Assembly (NCBI GenBank): GCA_902789325.1 | Contig: CADANN010000021.1 | Span: 1-64,000, forward strand | Length of the DNA: 64,000 bases | Reading direction: 5' to 3' | Source: an uncultured Spirochaetaceae bacterium | Lineage (GTDB): Bacteria; Spirochaetota; Spirochaetia; Treponematales; Treponemataceae | Shown: one piece after another, positions 7,948-17,286 of the stretch | How positions within the stretch are numbered: position 1 is the stretch's first letter | Layout: each line of letters starts with the position of its first letter | Notes under the pieces: model-generated | Told to the model about the DNA's origin: nothing | Databases searched by the model: none | The model's input: only the letters and a program-made list of their open reading frames with translations | Made by a program: the position numbers and the translations under genes

Positions 7948-8324
7948 ATCATGCTTGCCCTTCGCAATTCCCAAACTGCGTCTTTATCTACATCAATCGT
8001 GCCGATTTCATCCATTACTTCTTTTCTATCGCGGGTTGGCGGCAACGGAGGAGCCACATTCTTTCTGATTTTCGCAATAAACTCCTTTCTGGCTTTTTCT
8101 TCTTCCAGAGTCTGAGGAGGATTCACTACCCTTTTTGACTCCAGAACCAGTCTGTCATAATCTTCAACAGTAATAATCACACACTCAGGAGCATTGTTCT
8201 TTACGATTACCTTAATACCATCTCGTTTTACTTCTTCAATAATCTTTCCAGCCTCACCTTTATTAAAGCGGCTGATTGGAACAAACGCATTAAGCATCTT
8301 TGTTGCGGTTAGAGCGTCATACAT
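7944..8324 (-). CDS. Phd/YefM-family antitoxin
   Basis: A 126-residue protein with an N-terminal Phd/YefM-like DNA-binding fold (residues 10-60, including a VPISRFNKGEAGKII helix and VIVKNNAPECVIITVEDYDRL). Its C-terminal tail is long and proline- and charge-rich and probably wraps the toxin. GGAGG lies just upstream of the ATG. It overlaps vapC by four bases, the usual coupling of such pairs, and probably represses its own promoter. Confidence 0.82.
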   Translation of the reverse strand: MYDALTATKMLNAFVPISRFNKGEAGKIIEEVKRDGIKVIVKNNAPECVIITVEDYDRLVLESKRVVNPPQTLEEEKARKEFIAKIRKNVAPPLPPTRDRKEVMDEIGTIDVDKDAVWELRRASMI

Positions 8325-8365
8325 AATTGCCTCCTCATAAATTGATTTATATATCTACATTTATA

Positions 8366-8394
8366 ATAGTAGTTTACATCTATTTATATGTCAA
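8366..8394 (-). promoter_or_regulatory. Promoter of the first toxin-antitoxin operon
   Basis: On the minus strand TTGACA (8389-8394) and TACTAT (8366-8371) are 17 bp apart. Two similar 11-mers, ATAGATGTAAA and ATAAATGTAGA, flank the -10 region and may be antitoxin-binding half-sites. Confidence 0.45.
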
Positions 8395-8431
8395 TATTTT
8401 TATTAACATGTGTAATATTCAGAAAAAAAAA

Positions 8432-8459
8432 GATCCCCCGGTCAAGCCGGGGGATGACA
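8432..8459. repeat. Dispersed palindromic repeat, copy 1
   Basis: GATCCCCCGG-tcaag-CCGGGGGATGACA, a short stem with a conserved GTCAT flank. It lies between the 3' end of ppaC and the toxin-antitoxin promoter. It is a member of the eight-copy family described in the findings. Confidence 0.8.
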
Positions 8460-8479
8460 CACATCTTATGGGATTCAGT

Positions 8480-10135
8480 TTATACGCTGTAATTCAAAAC
8501 CTGTTCAGTAATTAGCGGAATCAGCTGCTTCTTACGGCTGACAACATCCTGCAGGTAGTACACACCATCTTCCAGTTTTGGGAAGCTGATGAACTGTGTA
8601 AACTTTGGATCACTATCTATCAACAGCACACTCGAAAGTTTTGTAATATCAGTAACAAGCAGACAAGAGAAAAGTCCTTTGTGAGCTCGGCGTTCAACGG
8701 CAAGTTCATTCATAAACTCAGCCTTGCGGTCCAGAATCTCCTGAGGGTTGCCAACTTCAATCTGGCTTGCAGTGTAAGTAAGCTTACCTTCTGTATATTC
8801 TTTCATATCCTGATGGATAATTTCGCTTGCAGGGCGGCCACCAACTTTACTTCCGGCCATCAGAATCTCGTTTCCAAGTTCCTTAATATCAAGGTCTGTA
8901 ATACTTGAAAGATATTCGGCCATATCGCGGTCGGTATCGGTAACTGTCGCACTCTGCAAAATCAAAGTATCAGACAAAATACCACAGAGCAGCAACGAAG
9001 CCACATCCTTTGGAATAGGCACACGGTACTCTTTATAAAGCCCCGCAATCTGAGTTGAAGTTGATCCAACCGGGCGGTTAATAAAGGTAATAGGATTTTT
9101 TGTTGGAATTGAGCCGATGCGGTGATGGTCAATTACTTCCTGAATCTTATAATGTTCAATACCCTCAACTGCCTGAGTGATTTCATTATGATCAACAAGA
9201 ATTACCTCAACGTTAGGTTCTTTCATCAAATCGTGTTCAGAAATAATTCCAATTATTTTATTTTCATCATCTACAACCGGAAGGTATTTACAATGAGCAT
9301 TTTTCAAAATCTCTTTGATTTTCGAAATTGTGTCATTTGCATGAACAGTAACAATTTCCTTATCGCCCATTGCAGAAACCGGCATAGAATAAGCAATCAG
9401 CATAGAAGTTGGAGAAGTTGAATATGGAGAAACAATTACTGAAACTCCGTTTGTTTCTGCTAACTCACGCAGTTCCTTATCAATTACACAGTTTGATGTA
9501 GTAATCAAAAGCTTTACTTTATGTTCAATACAAATGCGCTGAATGTCTTCGCGGTCAGAAGAAATTACAACAATATCTTCACTTGCATGAGCTTCGAGAC
9601 GTTTTTCAAAACTTTCTGTAGAAGAAGAACCAACGTGAATCGAAGCATTAAAATTCTTTTCTGCGTCACCTGCAATATAAATCGGCTGAGCATTTAAGGT
9701 TTTCTGAATCAAAGAAATGCTGGTTGAAAAACGATGTTTTTTTTCCGGATTCAAGATTGTCAAAACTCCGCGGGCAAATCCGCTGTAATGAAGCAATGAC
9801 TGATAACGACCTTCGCTATCAACAACCGGCAAAACACGGATTTCAGTTTTTTCCATTTTGCCAATTGCTTCCCATACAGAAACATCAGCTGTAACAGTTT
9901 CAACTTTATCCTGCATAAAATACTTTACCTTCGGAACAAGGTCCGGCAAATATTCAGGTCGTTGAATTCCAAATTTTTCAAAAATATATGCAGTCTGCGG
10001 ATTCAAATGTCCGGCTCGCGCAGCTTTATATTCAGGATATCCTAAAAGATTTTTCAATGTAGCATAACCGACAGCAGAGACAACAGCGTCGGTATCGGGA
10101 TTTCTGTGCCCAATGATGTAAACAGTCTTTTCCAT
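8480..10135 (-). CDS. ppaC: Manganese-dependent (family II) inorganic pyrophosphatase with CBS domains
   Basis: A 551-residue cytoplasmic enzyme that hydrolyses pyrophosphate. The DHH catalytic domain is split: GHRNPDTDA at residues 9-17 begins it, and VDHNE and the IDHHRIG signature (near 340) continue it. A pair of CBS domains and a DRTGG-like segment sit between (about 70-300), and a DHHA2 domain ends the protein with SRKKQLIPLI. The CBS insertion is characteristic of adenine-nucleotide-regulated pyrophosphatases. No Shine-Dalgarno is present, and a -10 box ends six bases before the ATG. The gene is divergent from the large lipoprotein gene. Confidence 0.92.
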   Translation of the reverse strand: MEKTVYIIGHRNPDTDAVVSAVGYATLKNLLGYPEYKAARAGHLNPQTAYIFEKFGIQRPEYLPDLVPKVKYFMQDKVETVTADVSVWEAIGKMEKTEIRVLPVVDSEGRYQSLLHYSGFARGVLTILNPEKKHRFSTSISLIQKTLNAQPIYIAGDAEKNFNASIHVGSSSTESFEKRLEAHASEDIVVISSDREDIQRICIEHKVKLLITTSNCVIDKELRELAETNGVSVIVSPYSTSPTSMLIAYSMPVSAMGDKEIVTVHANDTISKIKEILKNAHCKYLPVVDDENKIIGIISEHDLMKEPNVEVILVDHNEITQAVEGIEHYKIQEVIDHHRIGSIPTKNPITFINRPVGSTSTQIAGLYKEYRVPIPKDVASLLLCGILSDTLILQSATVTDTDRDMAEYLSSITDLDIKELGNEILMAGSKVGGRPASEIIHQDMKEYTEGKLTYTASQIEVGNPQEILDRKAEFMNELAVERRAHKGLFSCLLVTDITKLSSVLLIDSDPKFTQFISFPKLEDGVYYLQDVVSRKKQLIPLITEQVLNYSV

Positions 10136-10141
10136 ATGCTT

Positions 10142-10170
10142 ATAATAACAACAAGATGTTTATTTGACAA
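10142..10170 (-). promoter_or_regulatory. ppaC promoter, leaderless geometry
   Basis: On the minus strand TTGTCA (10165-10170), 17 bp, TATTAT (10142-10147), six bases, ATG. The predicted transcript starts at the ATG. The -35 hexamer overlaps that of the divergent promoter, shifted by one base. Confidence 0.65.
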
Positions 10171-10193
10171 CTCAATTATCCTGCCCTTATAAT
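10164..10193 (+). promoter_or_regulatory. Consensus promoter of the first Flg_new lipoprotein gene
   Basis: TTGACA (10164-10169) and TATAAT (10188-10193) are separated by 18 bp, both perfect hexamers. The transcript would start near 10200 and have a leader of about 100 nt. The -35 is shared with the ppaC promoter on the other strand. Confidence 0.7.
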
Positions 10194-10298
10194 AGAAGAT
10201 TGAGACAGTTTATTGTAACTTTACACCGCCTTTCTAAAATCTCTCCAAATTAAAAAGTACTATATAAAAATATTCAGGTTTTATCATTGGAGGATTTC

Positions 10299-13097
10299 AT
10301 GATAAGGAACATTATAAAGAAGGCCGCAGTATCACTATTTTCAATTTTTGCAACAATAATACTTTTTTCATGTACATTCATTCACGAAAACAAAAGCGGC
10401 AGAGTATCTTTTTCTGTAAGCAATATAATTCAAAACAGTTCGCGCGCTGTAGTAACAATTAGCAACACAGACTTTCTGGAAGTAAGTCTTTTGGGTGATT
10501 ATACAGCAACGCAGACAGTAGGCGCAAAAGAGACCTCAATCATAGTTTTTGAGGAAGTCCCTCTCGACGCAAAAATTTATGCAGAAGTTTATATTTACCG
10601 TATCAATTCCCTCAACAAACGATACGACAAATACTCAGGAAAATCAGAACCAATCATTGTTCAAGAAGGCGAAAATCTTCTTACTGTAAAACTAGCTCCT
10701 ATTGCACAGGAAGAAAATCCTCAGGAAGAAGAAAAATCAGTCTACACTGTAAAACACCTTATGCAGAATATTGATGATGATGATTACACAGAAGATGTAG
10801 ATCTGCGCGAAAGCCTCGAAGGAAAAGCTTCTACCAGTACAAACGCAAAAGCAAAAACAATTACAGGCTTTACTTCAAAAACTTTTGAACAGCAAACAAT
10901 TCAATCAGATGATAGCACTGTAATTGAAATTTACTACAACAGAAATGTTCACACCATCAAATACATTGGCGGCTTTGATGATGTAACAGATGTACCAGAA
11001 GCAAAACAATACCGCTATGGCGCAACTGTAAAACTTTCAGACACAATTCCTGTACGCACCGGTTATAATTTTGCAGGCTGGAAAGATGCTTCTGGAAAAG
11101 TTTACGATGCTGAATCAGAAATAACTATTGGTGATGCAAACATTACACTTACTGCTCAATGGGTAGTTTCATCTGGTACACCTTACAAAGTAAAACACTT
11201 AAAGCAGAATATAGATGATGATGATTACACATTAGCTGAAACTGAAAATCTGGCCGGCGTAACTCTTGCACAGACAAATGCCGTTGCAAAATCATATGAA
11301 GGATTTACAGCTCCAGCGACAATTGAACAGAAAACAATTGCTGAAGACGGCTCAACAGTCATTGAAATCAAATATGACAGAAGAAACTTTACAGTTAGTT
11401 ATGAAGATGCTGTAGATGGAGAAGAGATTTCAGTTCCAGTTGCCGCAGCATATCGATATGAAGCAAATGTGGACATTAATTTTACAACTATAGGAAACCG
11501 TACTGGATATACCTTCAATGGCTGGAAGGATCCAGAAAGCGGCAAAATATACAAGACTGGTGAACTAACCTCATTTGATATGGGACTTGCTGATGTTGTT
11601 TTGTATGCTCAGTGGACTGCAAATGTTTATACAATTACATACGAATTGAACGGTGGTGCTTGGGCAGAAGGATATACCTCAACAGAAGCATATCATGATA
11701 CCTACACTTATGGTGTTTCAACAAGTTTACCAAACGCTGACAAAGTACTTCTTGCAGGCTACGGACTTATGGGCTGGTATGAAGCAAGTGACTTTAGTGA
11801 TGAGCCGATTACAGCCATTGCAGCTGGCAGAACAGGAAATATTACAGTTTATGCAAAATGGGAAGCAGGTTCTACATCATATAAGATCCGTCACTTCTTG
11901 CAGAAAGTCGAAGGTGATGAATATGAAGAATCTTCTGCTGATGAACAAGTTGTCGGAGGAAAGAGTGATGAAACAACTCAGGCCGCAGACAAAGTTACAA
12001 CACATACAGGATTCACCGCTAAGACAGTAACAGAAAAAACAATTCTCGGTGATGGTTCTACAATTGTTGATGTTTACTTTAACCGAAACGTTCACACTGT
12101 AACATACGAAGACGGAATGGATAAGGTAAATAAATATGAAACTTCTATCACCGTTGAGGGTGATATTCCTTCTGCTGAAACAGTCCGCTATGGTGCGACG
12201 GTTAATGTACAAGTAAATACAAAACCTACTCTTGATGGTTATAGATTTACTGGTTGGATTGATGGAGCAGGTAATACATACAACACAGAATCAGCAGAAA
12301 CAAGTTTCACAATGGATGATTCAGATGTTACATTCCTTGCACTTTGGGATCCTTCTTACGCAGATTATACAATAATCCATAGAAAGCAAAATCTTTCTGA
12401 TCCTGCTGTTTATGATGAAACAGAAACTGACACCAGCCAATCTGGAATAACAGGTGATAATACATCAGCTGAAGCAAATACTTATGACGGATTTACAGCA
12501 AAAACAATTTCACAGTTGACTATCAAGCCAGATGGCTCAACAATTGTTTATGTAGATTACGACAGAAATAAATACACAATTTCTTATGAAGATGGCGTTG
12601 ATAGTGTAACAATAACAGTTCCAAGCGACACCACTGAATACGCATTTGGAGCAGAAGTTGAAGTTATCTTCACAGGTATTGGATCTCGAACTGGCTACAC
12701 CTTTGCCGGCTGGTCAACCAACGGAACCACACTTACATACTCATCAACTGGAACAACAAGCTTTAACATGGGCAGCGACAATGTCGTACTCTACGCAATA
12801 TGGGAAGTCGAGCAACAGAACACTGGAATTGATGTAAGCTTTGGAGTGGATGACACAACAATTACCGTAACAGAATCCAGTGGAGTATTTACTGCAAGCA
12901 CCGGTTATTCTACATATTCTTGGACAGTTGATGGAGAAGCCGCAGACTCAGCTTATCTGGACTCAACAAATCCTAATAAGCTCAATCTTTCTTCAATCAC
13001 AGTAAAAGGTGTTTACGATATCACTCTCACAGCGACCAAGACTGTAAACGATAATACCATTACTCATACTTGGACTGGCCAGTACATTAAGTCATAA
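10299..13097 (+). CDS. Large lipoprotein with alternating Flg_new (InlB-type) and VKH-type repeats
   Basis: A 932-residue exported lipoprotein (lipobox LFSC, Cys near residue 25). After a unique region to about 145, two module types alternate. One begins YTVKHLMQN and contains a GFT-x-K/P-TIEQ/TI core (starts near 148, 294, 525, 687). The other is a Listeria-Bacteroides Flg_new repeat with a YRYGATV-TGYNFAGWKD-TAQW pattern (near 225, 365, 442, 595, 755). The C-terminus from 843 resembles a PKD/Ig-like sandwich. ATG 10299 follows GGAGG by five bases. Probably a surface adhesin or binding protein, co-transcribed with the next gene 12 bases on. Confidence 0.8.
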   Translation: MIRNIIKKAAVSLFSIFATIILFSCTFIHENKSGRVSFSVSNIIQNSSRAVVTISNTDFLEVSLLGDYTATQTVGAKETSIIVFEEVPLDAKIYAEVYIYRINSLNKRYDKYSGKSEPIIVQEGENLLTVKLAPIAQEENPQEEEKSVYTVKHLMQNIDDDDYTEDVDLRESLEGKASTSTNAKAKTITGFTSKTFEQQTIQSDDSTVIEIYYNRNVHTIKYIGGFDDVTDVPEAKQYRYGATVKLSDTIPVRTGYNFAGWKDASGKVYDAESEITIGDANITLTAQWVVSSGTPYKVKHLKQNIDDDDYTLAETENLAGVTLAQTNAVAKSYEGFTAPATIEQKTIAEDGSTVIEIKYDRRNFTVSYEDAVDGEEISVPVAAAYRYEANVDINFTTIGNRTGYTFNGWKDPESGKIYKTGELTSFDMGLADVVLYAQWTANVYTITYELNGGAWAEGYTSTEAYHDTYTYGVSTSLPNADKVLLAGYGLMGWYEASDFSDEPITAIAAGRTGNITVYAKWEAGSTSYKIRHFLQKVEGDEYEESSADEQVVGGKSDETTQAADKVTTHTGFTAKTVTEKTILGDGSTIVDVYFNRNVHTVTYEDGMDKVNKYETSITVEGDIPSAETVRYGATVNVQVNTKPTLDGYRFTGWIDGAGNTYNTESAETSFTMDDSDVTFLALWDPSYADYTIIHRKQNLSDPAVYDETETDTSQSGITGDNTSAEANTYDGFTAKTISQLTIKPDGSTIVYVDYDRNKYTISYEDGVDSVTITVPSDTTEYAFGAEVEVIFTGIGSRTGYTFAGWSTNGTTLTYSSTGTTSFNMGSDNVVLYAIWEVEQQNTGIDVSFGVDDTTITVTESSGVFTASTGYSTYSWTVDGEAADSAYLDSTNPNKLNLSSITVKGVYDITLTATKTVNDNTITHTWTGQYIKS

Positions 13098-13109
13098 CGG
13101 AGGCATGAA

Positions 13110-16100
13110 ATGAACAAACGAACTTTTATAAAACACTTAGTAATTACTATATTCTCAATAAATCTAATTTCCTGCTCATTCATGCAAAATTTAGATATTA
13201 CTAAAAATCAGTCAAATATAACAAGCAATGAGACTGCTGTAATCACATTAAGAAAAGGTTCCCACCTTTCACGTGACATTTATCCGAGTGATGCTGATTT
13301 AGATATAACCAATCTTACTAATATTACACTTACTGGTATATGGTCTCCCGATACTGCTAACTCAAGAACAGAAACTTTGATTGATAATGCAGCAACCTGG
13401 GCAGCAGCGACTGCCTCCGACATACAAGTTCAAACTGGAATCTGGAATTTTACACTGAATGCTATAATGAATGATGTAGATTTTTCTGCAACAATTACTA
13501 ATAAAGAAATTACAAAGACTGATAGTCCTATTCAGCTCAGTTTCAATCTTTCTGCTTCAACAGAAACCTGTGGAGGACTCTCTTTATCTGTATTAGTACA
13601 AAATGCGTCTACAGACATTCCAACAGAAACTTCATTGAATGTTGTGCTTTCCTTAAAGAACTCAAGTGGTGAAATCCAGTATTCTGACACAAAAGCATAT
13701 TCTAGCAGCGGAGTATTCTTTACCCGTATTCTTTCAAATTCTTCACAGAAACTTCCTGCTGGCACATACGACCTTACAATCGAACTAACTGTAGACGGAA
13801 TTACAGCAGCACTTAACACTTATTCCGATAAATTATTTATTATAGCCGGTATTACAACGACAAAAACTATTACCATGAGGGTAAATCCTGTTTATGACAT
13901 TTCCTATGAATATCAGGGTGGCACAATAATAGAAGGAACAGCTGGCCCTGCCCTGTTCTCCAGGAAGTCTACATCTGCAGAGCTTCCTACTTTGACAAAG
14001 CCTGGCTATAACTTCCTTGGTTGGTTTGATGATGCATCTGATGGTAATGAAGTAACAGAGGTTTCTACTACAACGACAATTTATTACGCAAGATTCACTC
14101 CAAAATCTTATACTGTAAAACATTATTTCCAGCCTGTCGGCACAAGTACAGATACAGATGACTATGTCCAGGATGTGGACAATTATCCTAATCAAACTAT
14201 AACAATAACAGGTACTCCCGAAAATGAAGATACAAATGCAACAGCATATTCAATAACAGGTTTCGAAAATCAGGATATTACACAAGCAACAGAAATTGCG
14301 GCTGATGGTTCTACGGTTGTAAATGTTTATTACGACAGACTCTTTTACAACGTAACTTATTCAGATGGAAAGGGAAATACAATCGACGGCTTAGGTGGCT
14401 CATATCAATATGGAGCAACAGTAGATGTTGATTTCGATAATATTCCAACTAATATTGGATATGATTTTACCAGTTGGAAAAAAGGTGGAGCCACCTATAC
14501 CAGTACTGGTACAACTTCTTTTTCAATGGGAACTGCAAATGTTGAACTTGTTGCACAATGGACTTCACATCCATATCAGATAATATTCCATTACAATGGC
14601 GGTACAAAGTCTGGAGAATCAGAGCATATAGAAATACTTGATATTGAAGAAGATAATATGGTTGAACCATCAGATTTCGAACCTACAAAAACTCCTTATA
14701 CCTTTGACGGATGGTACACAGATGCTGCATTTACAACAGCATTTACAAAAAGCAAAATTGACCTTTCCCATCCGACTGAAAATCCAGGTGATTTCCATGA
14801 CTGGCACCTTTATGCAAAATGGGCACAACCAGCCGGAACACCAGAAAATTTTGCTTTCGTAGTGGGAGGAACAGTAGAAGGGGCAGTTGCAAACTCTAAC
14901 ATATTTATTAATGGCACAAAAACAATTCCAGATATGTATGTATGTGACCATGAAGTAACACAAGAAGAATATGAAACTTACTGTAGATACAAAGGAAGCG
15001 ATGGTCCAATCTCTTATTATGGAAAAGGAAACAATGTTGCCACATATGAAACAACCTGGTATGACGCAATTGTTTATTGTAATTTACGCTCTAAAGCAGA
15101 AAATTTATTTCCTGTATATCAAATAGCAGGTTCTTATGATCCTGCGGATTGGCCTAATGCTGGCACTACAGAATCTGATGGCAAGATATTATATTGCGGT
15201 CCAAATGTTACTTATAACGATACAACTTGGGATACAGTAACCTGTAATCCAAATGCAAACGGATATCGTCTTCCAACAGAAGTTGAATGGGAATACATTG
15301 CACGTGGAGGTAACAATGGGATTCCTGAAACACAATACACATATAGTGGAAGCAATGAGCTTGATGACGTTGCATGGTATAGTGAAAACAGTGAAAATGT
15401 AATACATGAAGTCAAAGGTAAAATACCTAATACTCTTGGTATTTACGATATGAGTGGAAATGTGATGGAGTGGTGTTGGGATGACGATGGTAACAACATG
15501 CGTGTTTTACGCGGTGGTCATTATGGACATAGTGAATCTTCTTGTACAGTGTATGACAGAGGATTCAATAACCCTGCAATAACCATCCGAGGTGGCGGTT
15601 TCCGTGTAATCCGCTACATTCCAAGTTACCTTGGTGATAAACCATATCCTACTGCAATAGGTGATATTGTATTCAATGATGGCTCAGCGACAGCTTATAC
15701 AGAAGGTTTAAGTCTGGATGCAGATCTTAAGTCAGCTGCAATTGCAGTTATATTCTATGTAGGAACAAATTGTTCAAATAAAAATGGCGAAAATCCATTG
15801 GAAAAACGAGTACTTGGAATTGGATTTAAGCAGCAAGGCAGTGGCGTAGCTGGTTGGGCTGGTGATAGTTCTTATGGATATACAGCTTCATTGAATCTTT
15901 CTTCTATGGCCTGTGTAAAAAGCGGTGACACATATCCTGTTAATTCCTGCGATAGAGATGGTAGAGATAATTTTAGTCAGCTGATTGAAGTACTTGGGGA
16001 TAATTATGTCGCTGGAGAGACTGTAGGTACTACAGGTTACCCTGCATTTGAATATGCCACAAACTATGGAACAAATCTGGGATTAGCAGAGGGGTCAGAA

Positions 16101-16391
16101 TTTACATCCGGCTGGTATTTACCAACCTGTGCAGAATTCGCAGAAATAACTGCAGATGCAGATACCCAGATGCAGCTTTTACAAGATGCCATAAATTTAT
16201 GTTATAGTCAGAGTGACAAAATTGAACTTGTTACTTCTACACAAGGAAAGTTCATTACATCATCAACTACAACAGGAACTGATAGTAAAAACATTTATGG
16301 CTTCTATTCCCGTACAGGCTCTATTGGTCCATATACGCTTTCATCTAGAATAGCTCAATCTGGTGTCTGCGCTATCCGCCAGTTCAACTAA
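13110..16391 (+). CDS. Lipoprotein with Flg_new repeats and a SUMF1-type (formylglycine-generating-enzyme-like) domain
   Basis: A 1093-residue lipoprotein (lipobox LISC near residue 22). Flg_new or VKH-type repeats start near 260, 332, 412 and 487. From about 580 to 835 there is a SUMF1/FGE-sulfatase domain: MYVCDHEVTQEEYETYC, NGYRLPTEVEWEYIARGG, GIYDMSGNVMEWCWDD, VLRGGHY and RGGGFRVIR. The last 240 residues (GDIVFNDGS..., GWYLPTCAEFAEI..., AIRQF) form another domain I do not name. As SUMF1 domains in bacterial surface proteins often act as C-type-lectin-like folds, binding is as likely as catalysis. GGAGG precedes the ATG; the gene follows its sister by 12 bases. Confidence 0.85.
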   Translation: MNKRTFIKHLVITIFSINLISCSFMQNLDITKNQSNITSNETAVITLRKGSHLSRDIYPSDADLDITNLTNITLTGIWSPDTANSRTETLIDNAATWAAATASDIQVQTGIWNFTLNAIMNDVDFSATITNKEITKTDSPIQLSFNLSASTETCGGLSLSVLVQNASTDIPTETSLNVVLSLKNSSGEIQYSDTKAYSSSGVFFTRILSNSSQKLPAGTYDLTIELTVDGITAALNTYSDKLFIIAGITTTKTITMRVNPVYDISYEYQGGTIIEGTAGPALFSRKSTSAELPTLTKPGYNFLGWFDDASDGNEVTEVSTTTTIYYARFTPKSYTVKHYFQPVGTSTDTDDYVQDVDNYPNQTITITGTPENEDTNATAYSITGFENQDITQATEIAADGSTVVNVYYDRLFYNVTYSDGKGNTIDGLGGSYQYGATVDVDFDNIPTNIGYDFTSWKKGGATYTSTGTTSFSMGTANVELVAQWTSHPYQIIFHYNGGTKSGESEHIEILDIEEDNMVEPSDFEPTKTPYTFDGWYTDAAFTTAFTKSKIDLSHPTENPGDFHDWHLYAKWAQPAGTPENFAFVVGGTVEGAVANSNIFINGTKTIPDMYVCDHEVTQEEYETYCRYKGSDGPISYYGKGNNVATYETTWYDAIVYCNLRSKAENLFPVYQIAGSYDPADWPNAGTTESDGKILYCGPNVTYNDTTWDTVTCNPNANGYRLPTEVEWEYIARGGNNGIPETQYTYSGSNELDDVAWYSENSENVIHEVKGKIPNTLGIYDMSGNVMEWCWDDDGNNMRVLRGGHYGHSESSCTVYDRGFNNPAITIRGGGFRVIRYIPSYLGDKPYPTAIGDIVFNDGSATAYTEGLSLDADLKSAAIAVIFYVGTNCSNKNGENPLEKRVLGIGFKQQGSGVAGWAGDSSYGYTASLNLSSMACVKSGDTYPVNSCDRDGRDNFSQLIEVLGDNYVAGETVGTTGYPAFEYATNYGTNLGLAEGSEFTSGWYLPTCAEFAEITADADTQMQLLQDAINLCYSQSDKIELVTSTQGKFITSSTTTGTDSKNIYGFYSRTGSIGPYTLSSRIAQSGVCAIRQFN

Positions 16392-16447
16392 ATAATAGTA
16401 AGGCAAAGCAGTCTGAGTTTTAATCATAAAATACTTTGCCTTATTAT

Positions 16448-16476
16448 TTGTCATTTCCTCATAAAAACTTTATACT
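16448..16476 (+). promoter_or_regulatory. Promoter of the PHP-domain gene
   Basis: TTGTCA (16448-16453), 17 bp, TATACT (16471-16476), nine bases, ATG 16486. The predicted leader is 2-3 nt and no ribosome-binding site is present. Confidence 0.6.
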
Positions 16477-16485
16477 TAAATTATT

Positions 16486-17202
16486 ATGAAAACTTTTAAG
16501 TATGAGACTCACCTGCACACTTGCGAGGCTAGTAAGTGTGGGACTTCGGCCGGGGCGGAATATATTTCGGTTTATAAAAAGCTTGGTTATGACGGCATTT
16601 TTGTGACTGATCATTTTTTTGGCGGTAACACGGCGGTTTCGCATGAGCTGGACTGGCATACCCGCATTGAACAGTATTGTTCGGGTTATGAGGCAGCGCT
16701 TGCAGAAGCTAAACGGCAGAATGCTGAAGATGGCGGAAATTTCAAAGTCTTTTTTGGAATTGAGCAGACTTTTCAGGGCGATGATTACCTCATTTACGGT
16801 CTTGATAAAAACTGGCTTTTTGACCACCCGGATGTTGAGACTATGAATCACCAGCAGCTTTTTGATGCTGTGAACCGCGAAGGCGGCCTTATGATTCAGG
16901 CACACCCTTTCAGACTCCGCGGCTACATTAATGCCATTCACCTGCACCCGCGAGAGGTACACGGCGTTGAAGTTTACAATGGCGGAAACTCTCCAGATCA
17001 GAATGACCTTGCACTCGCATATGCACAGTCTTACGGATTCCCAATGACAAGCGGTTCTGATATTCACAACATCAATTTTGCGCTGGAAGAAAAAACTGAA
17101 GGTACAATGGCTGTAGGTGGAATGGAGTTTGATACCCCACTCGAATCAATTGATGACTATATTGTGCGAATAAAGAATAAACTAGGGCGTGTAATCAGAT
17201 AG
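16486..17202 (+). CDS. PHP-domain phosphoesterase
   Basis: A 238-residue cytoplasmic protein of the PHP metal-dependent phosphoesterase superfamily. Metal-binding motifs are in order: ETHLHT near residue 7, GYDGIFVTDHF near 35, GIEQTF near 92, MIQAHPFRLRG near 135 and SGSDIHN near 185. The HLH, DHF, AHP and SDIH set is complete. The substrate is unknown; relatives act on nucleoside or histidinol phosphates. It appears monocistronic, starts without a Shine-Dalgarno, and is followed by a dispersed palindrome. Confidence 0.8.
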   Translation: MKTFKYETHLHTCEASKCGTSAGAEYISVYKKLGYDGIFVTDHFFGGNTAVSHELDWHTRIEQYCSGYEAALAEAKRQNAEDGGNFKVFFGIEQTFQGDDYLIYGLDKNWLFDHPDVETMNHQQLFDAVNREGGLMIQAHPFRLRGYINAIHLHPREVHGVEVYNGGNSPDQNDLALAYAQSYGFPMTSGSDIHNINFALEEKTEGTMAVGGMEFDTPLESIDDYIVRIKNKLGRVIR

Positions 17203-17205
17203 AGA

Positions 17206-17233
17206 GATTGTCGGGTCAAGCCCGACAATGACA
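17206..17233. repeat. Dispersed palindromic repeat, copy 2
   Basis: ATTGTCGGG-tcaag-CCCGACAATGACAC directly after the PHP gene. Its stem is the same as copy 6 (43261-43288), in opposite orientation. Confidence 0.85.
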
Positions 17234-17248
17234 CGTGCGGGTTCATTT

Positions 17249-17277
17249 TTGACAAACGGAGTTTTTGGGGATAAAAT
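17249..17277 (+). promoter_or_regulatory. Promoter of the diguanylate cyclase gene
   Basis: TTGACA (17249-17254), 17 bp, TAAAAT (17272-17277), then nine bases to ATG 17287. The predicted leader is about 3 nt and no Shine-Dalgarno is visible. Confidence 0.6.
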
Positions 17278-17286
17278 TATAATATT

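Noticed and set aside
16459..17067. 202-codon minus-strand frame
   Set aside because: It is antisense to the well-supported PHP gene and shows no domain or ribosome site.
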